From an uncultured Clostridia bacterium (GTDB taxonomy: Bacteria; Bacillota; Clostridia; TANB77; CAG-508), in the NCBI GenBank assembly GCA_934149155.1, contig CAKPDZ010000018.1, positions 1 to 25,781 on the forward strand: a DNA stretch of 25,781 bases, in the 5' to 3' direction. Below are positions 8,118 to 14,655 of the stretch, in pieces. The translations under genes and the position numbers were made by a program. The notes under the pieces were generated by a model, which saw only the letters and a list, made by a program, of their open reading frames with translations, ran no database searches and was not told the origin of the DNA. Each line of letters starts with the position of its first letter. Positions within the stretch are counted from its first letter, which is position 1.

Positions 8118-8367
8118 AGTGATTCTTTTTATATTCTTTTAATGCTATAGCAACTTGATCTGGGCAAGAAGTTCCTCTTGCACCACATTCTATTCCTTCT
8201 AACATTTCAATTACTTCATCAACACTTCTACCTACAACTAATCTTGATACTCCTACTGTATTTCCTGGGCAGCCTCCAATTATTTTTAGGCTATTAATTA
8301 TATTATTCTCAATATCAAAAATCATTTCCATTGAGCAAACTCCTTGTGGCGAAAATTTATATTCCAT
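8116..8367 (-). CDS. TSCPD domain-containing protein (TIGR03905 type)
   Basis: An 83-residue protein made almost entirely of a TSCPD domain, the small cysteine-containing domain also found at the C-terminus of some B12-dependent ribonucleotide reductases. Stand-alone members are common in Clostridia and have no assigned reaction. Visible landmarks are FSPQGVCS at the N-terminus, IIGGCPGNTVGVSRLV in the middle and the naming motif GTSCPDQVA near the end. The Cys residues are consistent with metal or redox chemistry, but that is inference. AAAGGAG precedes the ATG. It has its own promoter and converges on the penicillin-binding protein gene. Confidence 0.9.
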   Translation of the reverse strand: MEYKFSPQGVCSMEMIFDIENNIINSLKIIGGCPGNTVGVSRLVVGRSVDEVIEMLEGIECGARGTSCPDQVAIALKEYKKNH

Positions 8368-8402
8368 CTTATTCTCCTTTCATAGTCCATTTATTTTTTA
8401 CG

Positions 8403-8431
8403 ATTATACTATATTTAATCCTAAAAATCAA
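8403..8431 (-). promoter_or_regulatory. Sigma-A-type promoter for the TSCPD gene
   Basis: Minus-strand TTGATT (8426-8431) and TATAAT (8403-8408) with a 17-base spacer, just after the stop codon of the upstream 197-codon gene and about 36 bases before the TSCPD start codon. Confidence 0.75.
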
Positions 8432-8435
8432 TATT

Positions 8436-9029
8436 CTATTTTCCAATTCTGTCTGCCCTATTCATTTTTATCCCTACTAATAAAACCTCATCATCTCTTT
8501 TATCAAAGTATTTATCTAATTTTTCTAACTGATTAGCCTCACTTTTATTTTCATTAATATAATCTGCAATCTCAATAAAATTAACTTCTGTACCTGTTTC
8601 TAAAATCTTCGTTTTATTATCTTCTATTGTTAAAAACACTCTTCTTTGATACTTGTCTTTTGTCAAGTCGGAAATTGCCACTTTATTTACAATACATTCT
8701 ATTTCTTTTTCTTTAGCTAATAACTCTTCTTCATAAATTGTACACCAATAACAAAATATAGATTCTTTTACTCTCTTATTTTTTATTAATTTCAAATACA
8801 TTTCAACTTCTTCATTTGTTTCCATCACAGCTTTTACTTTAATTAGCTCAAATTCATATTCTGAAATATTAGGTAGTTTAATATTTTTATCATATTTAAT
8901 CTCTTTAATTTTTAATTTTAACAACGTATTAAGAACTTCTTTAAGTTTTTCTTTTTCCTCACTGTTTATTAATTCTTTTAATTTTAATACTTTTTCTACT
9001 ATAATAATTCCTCCTTTACTTTTAGACAC
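8436..9029 (-). CDS. Hypothetical protein, unrecognised family, possible Spo0A target
   Basis: Not recognised. The frame gives up to 197 residues from a GTG at 9029. The product is charged, rich in Lys and Glu, with no signal peptide or membrane helix. It has a helical N-terminal region (about 10-45), a central FCYWCTIYEEE with a CxxC at about residue 93, then a mixed strand-like region (RVFLTIEDNKTKILETGTEVNFIEIADYI), ending in DDEVLLVGIKMNRADRIGK. The start is uncertain. A strong AAAGGAGG lies inside codons 5-7 of the long frame, so translation probably begins a few codons later, yet no ATG, GTG or TTG lies at a proper distance (the candidates are ATT or ATA). It is monocistronic between the response regulator terminator and the TSCPD promoter, with its own consensus promoter, Spo0A-like boxes and structured leader. 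Confidence 0.75.
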   Translation of the reverse strand: MSKSKGGIIIVEKVLKLKELINSEEKEKLKEVLNTLLKLKIKEIKYDKNIKLPNISEYEFELIKVKAVMETNEEVEMYLKLIKNKRVKESIFCYWCTIYEEELLAKEKEIECIVNKVAISDLTKDKYQRRVFLTIEDNKTKILETGTEVNFIEIADYINENKSEANQLEKLDKYFDKRDDEVLLVGIKMNRADRIGK

Positions 9030-9039
9030 ATTAAATAAA

Positions 9040-9150
9040 ATATTTAATTTTTTAATTCTAATAATACGATTCTAAGTTATAACTTTTAGAAAAAAATGTA
9101 ACTGATTTAAATTTTAAGACAAAAATTTATGTTACAGAAATTATATAATT
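9040..9150 (-). promoter_or_regulatory. Structured leader of the 197-codon gene
   Basis: The predicted 5' untranslated region is about 120 nt. In sense orientation it holds a long stem-loop: GTAAC, one base, TAAATTTT, a 6-base loop, AAAATTTA, five bases, GTTAC (13 bp with an uneven internal loop, about 9100-9140). A smaller one, AAGTT/AACTT, is extended by TTCT/AGAA. This matches no riboswitch class I know and is very AT-rich, so function is uncertain. Confidence 0.3.
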
Positions 9151-9157
9151 CTTTCAA

Positions 9158-9186
9158 ATTATAATTTCTTTTTTATATTTTGTCAA
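9158..9186 (-). promoter_or_regulatory. Perfect consensus sigma-A promoter
   Basis: On the minus strand TTGACA (9181-9186) and TATAAT (9158-9163) both match consensus exactly, with a 17-base spacer. It is the strongest-looking promoter in the window and drives the unrecognised 197-codon gene. Confidence 0.88.
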
Positions 9187-9214
9187 TGCTTTTTTTAGTT
9201 TTATTTATTTTTAT

Positions 9215-9232
9215 TTCGACATATTTCGATTA
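9215..9232 (-). promoter_or_regulatory. Candidate tandem Spo0A boxes
   Basis: The minus strand reads AATCGAAATATGTCGAAAT. It contains TGTCGAA (9215-9221), an exact match to the Spo0A box core, and a second TCGAAATA copy 10 bases away. They lie roughly 60-75 bases upstream of the expected transcription start of the 197-codon gene, where activator sites are common. The motif match is seen; binding is inferred. Confidence 0.45.
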
Positions 9233-9240
9233 AGTTCTAC

Positions 9241-9277
9241 AAAAAAGACCAGTTTATGAAATAAACTGGTCTTTTTT
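9241..9277 (-). terminator. Rho-independent terminator after the response regulator
   Basis: A perfect 11-bp stem (GACCAGTTTAT at 9247-9257 with ATAAACTGGTC at 9261-9271), a 3-base loop, and A/T runs of six or more on both sides. It starts at the regulator stop codon and could work in both directions. Confidence 0.93.
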
Positions 9278-10022
9278 ATTTATTAGGTATATAATATCCG
9301 ACGCCTCTTTTTGTTATTAGTATTTGTGGATTTGAAGTATCTTTCTCTATTCTTTCTCTTATTCTTCTAACTGTAACATCTACTGTACGAATATCACCAT
9401 AATATTCATATCCCCATACTCTTTCTAGTAGTGCTTCTCTTGTTACTACTTGACCTGGTTGTTGTGCTAAAAATTTCAATACTTCAAATTCTCTCAAAGT
9501 TAGATTTATAACTTTACCATCTATATGTGCTTCATATTTTTCTAAATCTAGCACAAGTGATCCTACTTTTATTGTACTTTCCTTTTTATTTTCTTTTTTA
9601 TTTTCCTTTTGCATAACAGTTTGCGCTTCAATTGAAGCTTCTACTTTTCTTAAGTTTGCTTTTACTCTTGCTACAACCTCTCTTACGCTAAATGGTTTTG
9701 TTATATAGTCATCTGCACCTAATTCTAATCCAACTATCTTATCTAATTCATCATCTTTAGCTGACACCATTAGTATTGGAACATTATATGCATTTTTTAT
9801 TTTTTTACATACTGTTAAACCATCTATTCTTGGAAGCATTACATCTAATAATATAAGATCTGGTCTTTTTTCTAATGCTATATCTACTGCTGTTTGACCA
9901 TCATTAGCTTCAATAGTGTTATATCCTTCTCTTGTTAAATTATGTACTAATAAATCTACTATCTTCTGTTCATCATCTACAATTAAAATTGTCTTTTTTT
10001 CATATTCATAATTATCATCCAT
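9276..10022 (-). CDS. OmpR/PhoB-family response regulator, WalR (YycF)-like
   Basis: Two-component transcription regulator of 248 residues. The N-terminal receiver domain has the acidic pair D16-D17, phosphoacceptor D60 (LLLDVMLP) and the switch lysine in DDYITKPFS near residue 110. The C-terminal winged-helix DNA-binding domain carries LTLREFEVLKFLAQQPGQVVTREALLERVWGY and the TVDVTVRRIRERIE recognition region, close to WalR, the essential cell-wall regulator of Firmicutes. A charged linker with repeated KENKKE (about residues 138-148) is longer than usual. GGAGG lies about 10 bases before the ATG. No histidine kinase is adjacent: upstream is a repeat element, and downstream a terminator follows the stop codon at once. 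WalR is the best guess by sequence feel; PhoP-like paralogues are possible. Confidence 0.85.
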   Translation of the reverse strand: MDDNYEYEKKTILIVDDEQKIVDLLVHNLTREGYNTIEANDGQTAVDIALEKRPDLILLDVMLPRIDGLTVCKKIKNAYNVPILMVSAKDDELDKIVGLELGADDYITKPFSVREVVARVKANLRKVEASIEAQTVMQKENKKENKKESTIKVGSLVLDLEKYEAHIDGKVINLTLREFEVLKFLAQQPGQVVTREALLERVWGYEYYGDIRTVDVTVRRIRERIEKDTSNPQILITKRGVGYYIPNK

Positions 10023-10051
10023 GCTTCACATACCTCCGTATTATAGTTTTA

Positions 10052-10080
10052 TTTATATCATAAATTCCAATAAGTTACAA
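10052..10080 (-). promoter_or_regulatory. Sigma-A-type promoter for the response regulator
   Basis: Minus-strand TTGTAA (10075-10080) and TATAAA (10052-10057) are separated by 17 bases. They lie between repeat element copy A and the regulator, about 30 bases before its start codon. Confidence 0.6.
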
Positions 10081-10119
10081 GGTTTTTTGCCTATTTTTCT
10101 ATATATTTTTATACTAAAG

Positions 10120-10282
10120 AATTATTCAGAAAATTGATAATACATTGTTTTGAAATACCTCGTAAGCGACCAAATGAGCATATGCGAATTCGATATGGAG
10201 CAATCTACAGACTAGCATTTTAAATTTGTAGATTGCGACACCAAGGTATAAAAAACAATATATTATCAATTTCTGAATAATT
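10120..10282. repeat. Palindromic repeat element, copy A (full length)
   Basis: A 163-bp element with terminal inverted repeats of about 39-41 bases (10120-10160 and 10244-10282) that match except for a few positions. The interior holds a perfect 10-bp hairpin, GCAATCTACA (10200-10209) with TGTAGATTGC (about 10227-10236), and a second region CGTAAGCGACCAAATGAGC followed by ATATGCGAATTCGATAT, itself partly palindromic. It encodes no protein. It begins 9 bases after the stop codon of the methionine gamma-lyase-family gene. Copy B at 18859 and the shortened copy C at 24699 share the interior sequence in the same orientation. It could be a miniature mobile element or a structured 3' RNA element. 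Confidence 0.85.
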
Positions 10283-10291
10283 ATATATAGA

Positions 10292-11539
10292 TTATAAAGC
10301 AGATAATGCTTTTAAAATCCCTAGTTTTCCATATTCATATGTTAAGCCACCTTGCATATATGCTATATATGGTTCACGTATAGGTCCATCGCAACTAAGT
10401 TCTATTGTTGAGCCTTCAGTAAATGTACCTGCAGCCATTATTACTTTGTCATCATATCCTCCCATGTCACTTGGTTCTGGTACTACATATGAATCTATCG
10501 GTGAGCCCATTTGAATTCCTTGACAAAATTTTATTAACTTTTCTGCATCTCCTAATTCTATTGTTTGAACTATATCTGCTCTTGATTCATCAAATTTAGG
10601 ACTTACTTTGTATCCCAATTTTTCTAAAATTCTACTTGCAAATACTGCTGTTTTTACAGAACTTGCAACAACACTTGGTGCAAAAAATAATCCTTTTATA
10701 AATGCTGTATTCTGGTTAAGTGATGGTCCTATTTCTTTACCAACTCCTGGTGCTGTTAGTCTCTCTGCACATAGCTCTATTAAATCTTTTTTTCCTGCTA
10801 TATATGCCCCACTTGTTGCAATTCCTGCTCCTAAGTTTTTCATTAATGAACCTACTACAATATCAGCTCCAACTTCTGTTGGTTCTCTTTCTTCTACAAA
10901 TTCTCCATAACAATTGTCTACCATAATTATTACATCTTTATTTACTTTTCTAATTGCTTGAATTGCTTTTTCAATTTTATCGATTGTCAAACTCTTTCTT
11001 GTTGAATACCCTTTTGAACGTTGAATTTCTATTAATTTGATATTATTTTTTGCCACTCTTTCTTCTATTGCCTTAATATTAAAATCATCATTTACTAATT
11101 CAATCTGTTCATATTTTATTCCAAATGCTTTTAATGAACTTTGACTTTCATCCTTACTTATCCCAATAGCTGTTTGTAATGTATCATAAGGTGCTCCAGA
11201 AATACTTAGCATTGTATCTCTTGGACGTAATAATCCAAATAATGTCACTGCTAAAGCATGTGTTCCAGAAATTAATTGAGCTCTAACTAATGCATCTTCT
11301 GTTCTAAATATTCTAGCATATATTTCTTCTACTTTGTTTCTTCCTATTTCATCAATTCCATATCCTGTTGATGAATGTAAATGCATTTCTGATAATCTAC
11401 AATATTGAAATGCTTCTAATACTTTTAAACTATTCAATTCTTTAATCTTATCTATTTTCTCAAATTGCGGTTGTATTTCTTTTTCTATTTCTTTTGATAA
11501 TTCAAGTATTTCTTTTTTTATTCCAAATTCACTGTACAT
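10292..11539 (-). CDS. Methionine gamma-lyase-family PLP enzyme (aluminium resistance protein family)
   Basis: Fold-type I pyridoxal-phosphate enzyme of the Met_gamma_lyase (YnbB-like) family, named aluminium resistance proteins in some databases. The reaction of most members is unproven; C-S lyase action on sulfur amino acids is the family inference. The 415-residue length is normal. Key features are SGTHALAVTLFGLLRPRDTML near residue 91 (cofactor phosphate region), the VDNCYGEF motif at 207-214 whose Asp should contact the pyridine nitrogen, and GSLMKNLGAGIATSGAY with the likely Schiff-base lysine K234. AAAGGAG precedes the ATG. It follows sigE by 65 bases with its own extended -10 promoter. 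In its place one would often find sigG downstream of sigE. Confidence 0.93.
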   Translation of the reverse strand: MYSEFGIKKEILELSKEIEKEIQPQFEKIDKIKELNSLKVLEAFQYCRLSEMHLHSSTGYGIDEIGRNKVEEIYARIFRTEDALVRAQLISGTHALAVTLFGLLRPRDTMLSISGAPYDTLQTAIGISKDESQSSLKAFGIKYEQIELVNDDFNIKAIEERVAKNNIKLIEIQRSKGYSTRKSLTIDKIEKAIQAIRKVNKDVIIMVDNCYGEFVEEREPTEVGADIVVGSLMKNLGAGIATSGAYIAGKKDLIELCAERLTAPGVGKEIGPSLNQNTAFIKGLFFAPSVVASSVKTAVFASRILEKLGYKVSPKFDESRADIVQTIELGDAEKLIKFCQGIQMGSPIDSYVVPEPSDMGGYDDKVIMAAGTFTEGSTIELSCDGPIREPYIAYMQGGLTYEYGKLGILKALSAL

Positions 11540-11570
11540 ATATTAATTTCTCCTTTTCTAAACTGCAACT

Positions 11571-11579
11571 ATTATACCA
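11571..11579 (-). promoter_or_regulatory. Extended -10 promoter for the PLP enzyme gene
   Basis: The minus strand reads TGGTATAAT, a perfect TATAAT with an upstream TG one base away. The -35 region at 17 bases is weak (T-rich). It lies between the sigE stop and the next start codon. Confidence 0.55.
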
Positions 11580-11604
11580 TACTTTTCTTTTAAATAAAAC
11601 CCTT

Positions 11605-12339
11605 CTATCCAGTTTTACTCATAATATCTTTTTTCATTTTGTTTATTATCTTTTTTTCTAATCTAGAAATATAACTTTGTGAAATTCCAAGTTCATCAGC
11701 AACTTCTTTTTGTGTCTTTTCTTTTCCACTAATAAACCCAAATCTCATTTCCATAATATTTTTTTCTCTATCATTTAATTTTTTTATAGATTCCTTTAAT
11801 AGTTGCATATCAACTTCATCTTCTAATTTTCTATATGTAATATCTGGCTCTGTTCCAAGTATATCTGACAATAACAGCTCATTACCATCACTATCTTTAT
11901 TTAATGGCTCATCAATCGAAACTTCGGATTTTAGTTTATTAGTTCTTCTTAAATGCATTAATATTTCATTTTCAATGCATCTAGAAGCATATGTAGCAAG
12001 TTTTATTTTCTTTTCTGAATTAAACGTATTTACTCCTTTCATTAATCCTATGGTTCCTATTGAAATTAAATCTTCAATTCCAATTCCTGTATTTTCAAAT
12101 TTTTTGGCAATATAAACTACCAATCTTAAGTTTCTTTCAACAAGTAATTTTTTAGCTTCTATACATTCATCTGTATCTAGCTTTTTAATCGTTTCTTCCT
12201 CTTCTTCTTGTGATAATGGTGGCGGTAATGTCTGACTTCCTGCCACATAAAAAATCGGCAAAATTTCTTCTATATTTCCTTCTATATATTTTGCACAAAT
12301 TGAGTCTATACTTCTTTTTATAAAGTCTATTATTTTCAT
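11605..12339 (-). CDS. sigE: RNA polymerase sporulation sigma factor SigE (pro-form)
   Basis: Mother-cell-specific sigma factor of early sporulation, made as an inactive pro-protein and trimmed by SpoIIGA. The 244 residues contain YVAGSQTLPPPLS at about 31-43, the typical sequence near the processing site, preceded by about 30 residues of pro-sequence. Region 2 follows (NLRLVVYIAKKFENTGIGIEDLISIGTIGLMKGVNTF, then KLATYASRCIENEILMHLRR), and a C-terminal helix-turn-helix (TQKEVADELGISQSYISRLEKKI). Similarity to Bacillus SigE is extensive. An AAGGA lies about 12 bases before the ATG. spoIIGA is upstream, but a terminator and about 170 bases intervene, so read-through or a second promoter is needed. 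sigG does not follow. Confidence 0.96.
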   Translation of the reverse strand: MKIIDFIKRSIDSICAKYIEGNIEEILPIFYVAGSQTLPPPLSQEEEEETIKKLDTDECIEAKKLLVERNLRLVVYIAKKFENTGIGIEDLISIGTIGLMKGVNTFNSEKKIKLATYASRCIENEILMHLRRTNKLKSEVSIDEPLNKDSDGNELLLSDILGTEPDITYRKLEDEVDMQLLKESIKKLNDREKNIMEMRFGFISGKEKTQKEVADELGISQSYISRLEKKIINKMKKDIMSKTG

Positions 12340-12345
12340 CTTTAT

Positions 12346-12399
12346 TCACATTCCTTGCATATATTTAGATTTTTGGATATATCTATAAACCTCTTCCAT
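12346..12399 (-). other. Possible 17-residue leader ORF before sigE
   Basis: A short minus-strand frame MEEVYRYIQKSKYMQGM ends 6 bases before the sigE start codon, with its last codons overlapping the sigE ribosome binding site. GTGAGG lies just upstream but only 2 bases from the ATG, closer than normal, so translation is doubtful. If translated it would couple to sigE. Confidence 0.2.
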
Positions 12400-12459
12400 C
12401 ACCTCACTTTATGATTTTTATTGTACAACTTTTTACCTGCAAAGACTGTCTTTTCTTAT

Positions 12460-12503
12460 TGTAGAAAAAAAGAAATAATCGCTATTTTGTGATTATTTCT
12501 TAC
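12460..12503 (-). terminator. Terminator between spoIIGA and sigE
   Basis: AAGAAATAATC (12470-12480) pairs perfectly with GATTATTTCTT (12491-12501) around a 10-base loop. In the minus direction it is followed by CTTTTTTT. It lies just after the spoIIGA stop codon, inside what is a single operon in Bacillus. Confidence 0.8.
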
Positions 12504-12511
12504 ATGTTTTT

Positions 12512-13396
12512 TCAAATTAATTCTAGTCCGATTAGTGCCCTATATTCGCCTCTTTTGGTTAAAGACTTGTCATATACGCCTATTATTACATTATTAGTAA
12601 TTCTTTCTTCCTCTTCCTTTTCAACTATTATTTTATCTGCTTTTATACCTAATAACATTCCATTTTGCTTTCCTAAAGATGAGAATGGAATACATCTTAA
12701 TCTTGATATGTACTCTTCTTTTACTCCATCTAATTTTCCTGCGAGTATGTTATCTATATTATTTAATATTTCTTTGGGTAAAATTCTATCTAATAAACTA
12801 CTTTCTACTATTACAACAGGCATATTTGTTATTGGTTCTTTTGCAAAATTTCCGGTATCTATCATTGCTTTTGTCTCTACTTCTTTTCCATTCAATTTGA
12901 TTTTTATTTTGCAAAACATATCTTTAGCATTAATCTTTGTCTTTATAAATTTTATTGATATTTTAATTATTATAAATGCTATAATTGCTCCTAAGAAAAT
13001 TACTTTTAGCACATAGTCTCCTACAAATATTCCATTTTTTATAAAAACATCTTGTGGCTTAATAAAATATATTAAATAAAGTGCAACTCCTCCAAATACA
13101 AAAGATGTTAAATAAAATATCACTAATTGTTTCCACATGTTTTTCATATTTTGTGGATTAAATGCTATATATACCATAACAATAGCTAAAATTCCTTTTG
13201 AAATTATAGATGTATATATAGATAATTCTGTAACATATGTTATTATTGCATATATACTACCTATCGCACTTGAAATAACTACTCTTATCATTTTTGGTTT
13301 TAATTTTAATATAATCGAAGTAGCATATATAATTATAGAATTCATTATTAGATTTTCAAAAAATACTATATCAATATAAATAGTTATAATAATCAC
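12512..13396 (-). CDS. spoIIGA: Sporulation sigma-E factor-processing peptidase SpoIIGA
   Basis: Membrane aspartic protease that removes the pro-sequence of SigE at the sporulation septum after a signal from the forespore (SpoIIR). About the first 150 residues form five hydrophobic membrane segments. The C-terminal cytoplasmic half carries the protease motif AMIDTGN with the catalytic Asp at residue 180, matching the Asp of the Bacillus enzyme, followed by PVVIVESSLLD and late strands ending in YRALIGLEL. The 294-residue length is normal. The start is taken as GTG at 13396, with a purine-rich AGAAGAGA just before it; homology begins at once (IYIDIVFFENLIMN). It lies between ftsZ and sigE, the conserved place in Firmicutes, with a terminator on each side. 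Confidence 0.95.
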   Translation of the reverse strand: MIIITIYIDIVFFENLIMNSIIIYATSIILKLKPKMIRVVISSAIGSIYAIITYVTELSIYTSIISKGILAIVMVYIAFNPQNMKNMWKQLVIFYLTSFVFGGVALYLIYFIKPQDVFIKNGIFVGDYVLKVIFLGAIIAFIIIKISIKFIKTKINAKDMFCKIKIKLNGKEVETKAMIDTGNFAKEPITNMPVVIVESSLLDRILPKEILNNIDNILAGKLDGVKEEYISRLRCIPFSSLGKQNGMLLGIKADKIIVEKEEEERITNNVIIGVYDKSLTKRGEYRALIGLELI

Positions 13397-13415
13397 TCTC
13401 TTCTTTTTACTATTA

Positions 13416-13448
13416 ATTATATTCTATTTATAAAGAAAAATGTGTAAA
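13416..13448 (-). promoter_or_regulatory. Candidate spoIIG-type promoter with long spacer
   Basis: On the minus strand a perfect TATAAT (13416-13421) has no acceptable -35 at 17 bases. TTTACA (13443-13448) lies 21 bases upstream. In Bacillus the Spo0A-activated spoIIG promoter is known for a 22-base spacer. The -35 lies in the U run of the ftsZ terminator. I see no clear TGTCGAA box immediately upstream. Confidence 0.45.
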
Positions 13449-13487
13449 AAACTGTCAGAAGAAATATTCCTTCTAACAGTTTTTTTA
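13446..13487 (-). terminator. Terminator after ftsZ
   Basis: Two stacked stems, AAAAAACTGT/ACAGTTTTTT and AGAAG/CTTCT, are separated by one C/A mismatch and close an 8-base loop; a U run follows in the minus direction. It touches the ftsZ stop codon and separates the division genes from spoIIGA. Confidence 0.88.
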
Positions 13488-14597
13488 TTACATATTTTTA
13501 TTTTTATTTTTACGTAAGAATGCTGGTATATCTAAGTCTCCTTGTGAAGAACTTACATCTGATGCTGGAATTGAACTTGTTTTCTTCTCCCAAGATTTAT
13601 TTATAAAGCTATCAACTGTAGATGATGTTCTAGTTTCTGGTTTTTCAAATCCTGTAGCGATGACTGTAATTTGAATTTCATCTTTCATTTCTGGGTCTGT
13701 AACAGTACCAAAAATGATATTAGCTTCAGGATCTACACTGCGTTGAACTAATTCAGCTGCAGTATTTACTTCATGTAATCCTAAATCTTCACCACCTGTA
13801 ATGTTAATAATTACTCCTCTAGCTCCTTCGATTGAAGTTTCTAGTAATGGACTTTGTACAGCTTGTTTTGCGGCATCTTCTGCTCTGTTTTCACCAGATG
13901 CTCTACCAATTCCCATATGTGCCATACCTGTATTTAACATTATTGTTTTAACATCTGCAAAGTCTAAGTTTACTGTTCCTGTAACTGCTATTAAGTCTGA
14001 TATTCCTTGAACACCTTGTCTTAATATATCATCAGCCATTCTAAATGCTTCATTTATTGATGTTTTTCTATCAATTACTTGTAGTAATTTATCATTTGGT
14101 ATTACTACTAATGAATCTACTTTTCCTTTTAAGCTTTCTATTCCTCTTTCAGCTTGTGAAAGTCTTTTTTTACCTTCAAATGTAAATGGTTTTGTAACAA
14201 CACCTATTGTTAATATCCCCATTTCTTTAGCAGCTTGTGCTACTATTGGGGCAGCTCCTGTACCTGTTCCTCCACCCATTCCGGCTGTAACAAATACCAT
14301 ATCTGCTCCTCTTAATGTTTCAGCTATTTCAGATTTATTTTCTTCTGCTGATTGAGCACCAATATCAGGATTTGCTCCTGCTCCAAGTCCTCTTGTTATT
14401 TTTTCTCCTATTTGAATTTTTGTTCCTGCTTTTGATTTTGTTAATGCTTGTCTATCTGTATTAACAGCAATAAAGTCTACTCCTTTTATGCCTTCTTCAA
14501 TCATTCTATTTACAGCGTTGTTTCCAGCGCCACCTACACCTATTACTTTTATTGTAGCTGTTCCGTCCATCATTGTAACGTCTTCACATTCCATCAT
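13488..14597 (-). CDS. ftsZ: Cell division protein FtsZ
   Basis: Tubulin-like GTPase that polymerises into the Z-ring at midcell, and near the pole during sporulation. The GTP-binding region is complete: KVIGVGGAGNNAVNRM near 17-32, the tubulin signature GGGTGTG at 108-114, and the T7-loop region NLDFADVKTIM near 210. A variable linker (about 325-355) precedes the conserved C-terminal tail DLDIPAFLRKNKNK, which binds FtsA and other membrane tethers. The 369-residue length is typical. GGGAGG lies 8 bases before the ATG. It follows ftsA by 58 bases, probably as one ftsA-ftsZ transcript, and ends at a strong terminator. Confidence 0.98.
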   Translation of the reverse strand: MMECEDVTMMDGTATIKVIGVGGAGNNAVNRMIEEGIKGVDFIAVNTDRQALTKSKAGTKIQIGEKITRGLGAGANPDIGAQSAEENKSEIAETLRGADMVFVTAGMGGGTGTGAAPIVAQAAKEMGILTIGVVTKPFTFEGKKRLSQAERGIESLKGKVDSLVVIPNDKLLQVIDRKTSINEAFRMADDILRQGVQGISDLIAVTGTVNLDFADVKTIMLNTGMAHMGIGRASGENRAEDAAKQAVQSPLLETSIEGARGVIINITGGEDLGLHEVNTAAELVQRSVDPEANIIFGTVTDPEMKDEIQITVIATGFEKPETRTSSTVDSFINKSWEKKTSSIPASDVSSSQGDLDIPAFLRKNKNKNM

Positions 14598-14655
14598 AAA
14601 GATTTCCTCCCTATTAAAATTATATTTTGTTTATTTTTTGATATTGTTTTTTATT

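Noticed and set aside
9590..9625. KENKKE repeat in the response regulator as a possible assembly slip
   Set aside because: The repeat is in frame, lies in the linker between two intact domains and disrupts no motif. A natural microsatellite-like linker expansion is simpler.
10120..10282. Interpretation of repeat copy A as a CRISPR array, tRNA or known riboswitch
   Set aside because: No regularly spaced identical repeats, no tRNA cloverleaf with a T-loop, and no aptamer core I recognise. The palindromic arms and second full copy fit an interspersed element better.
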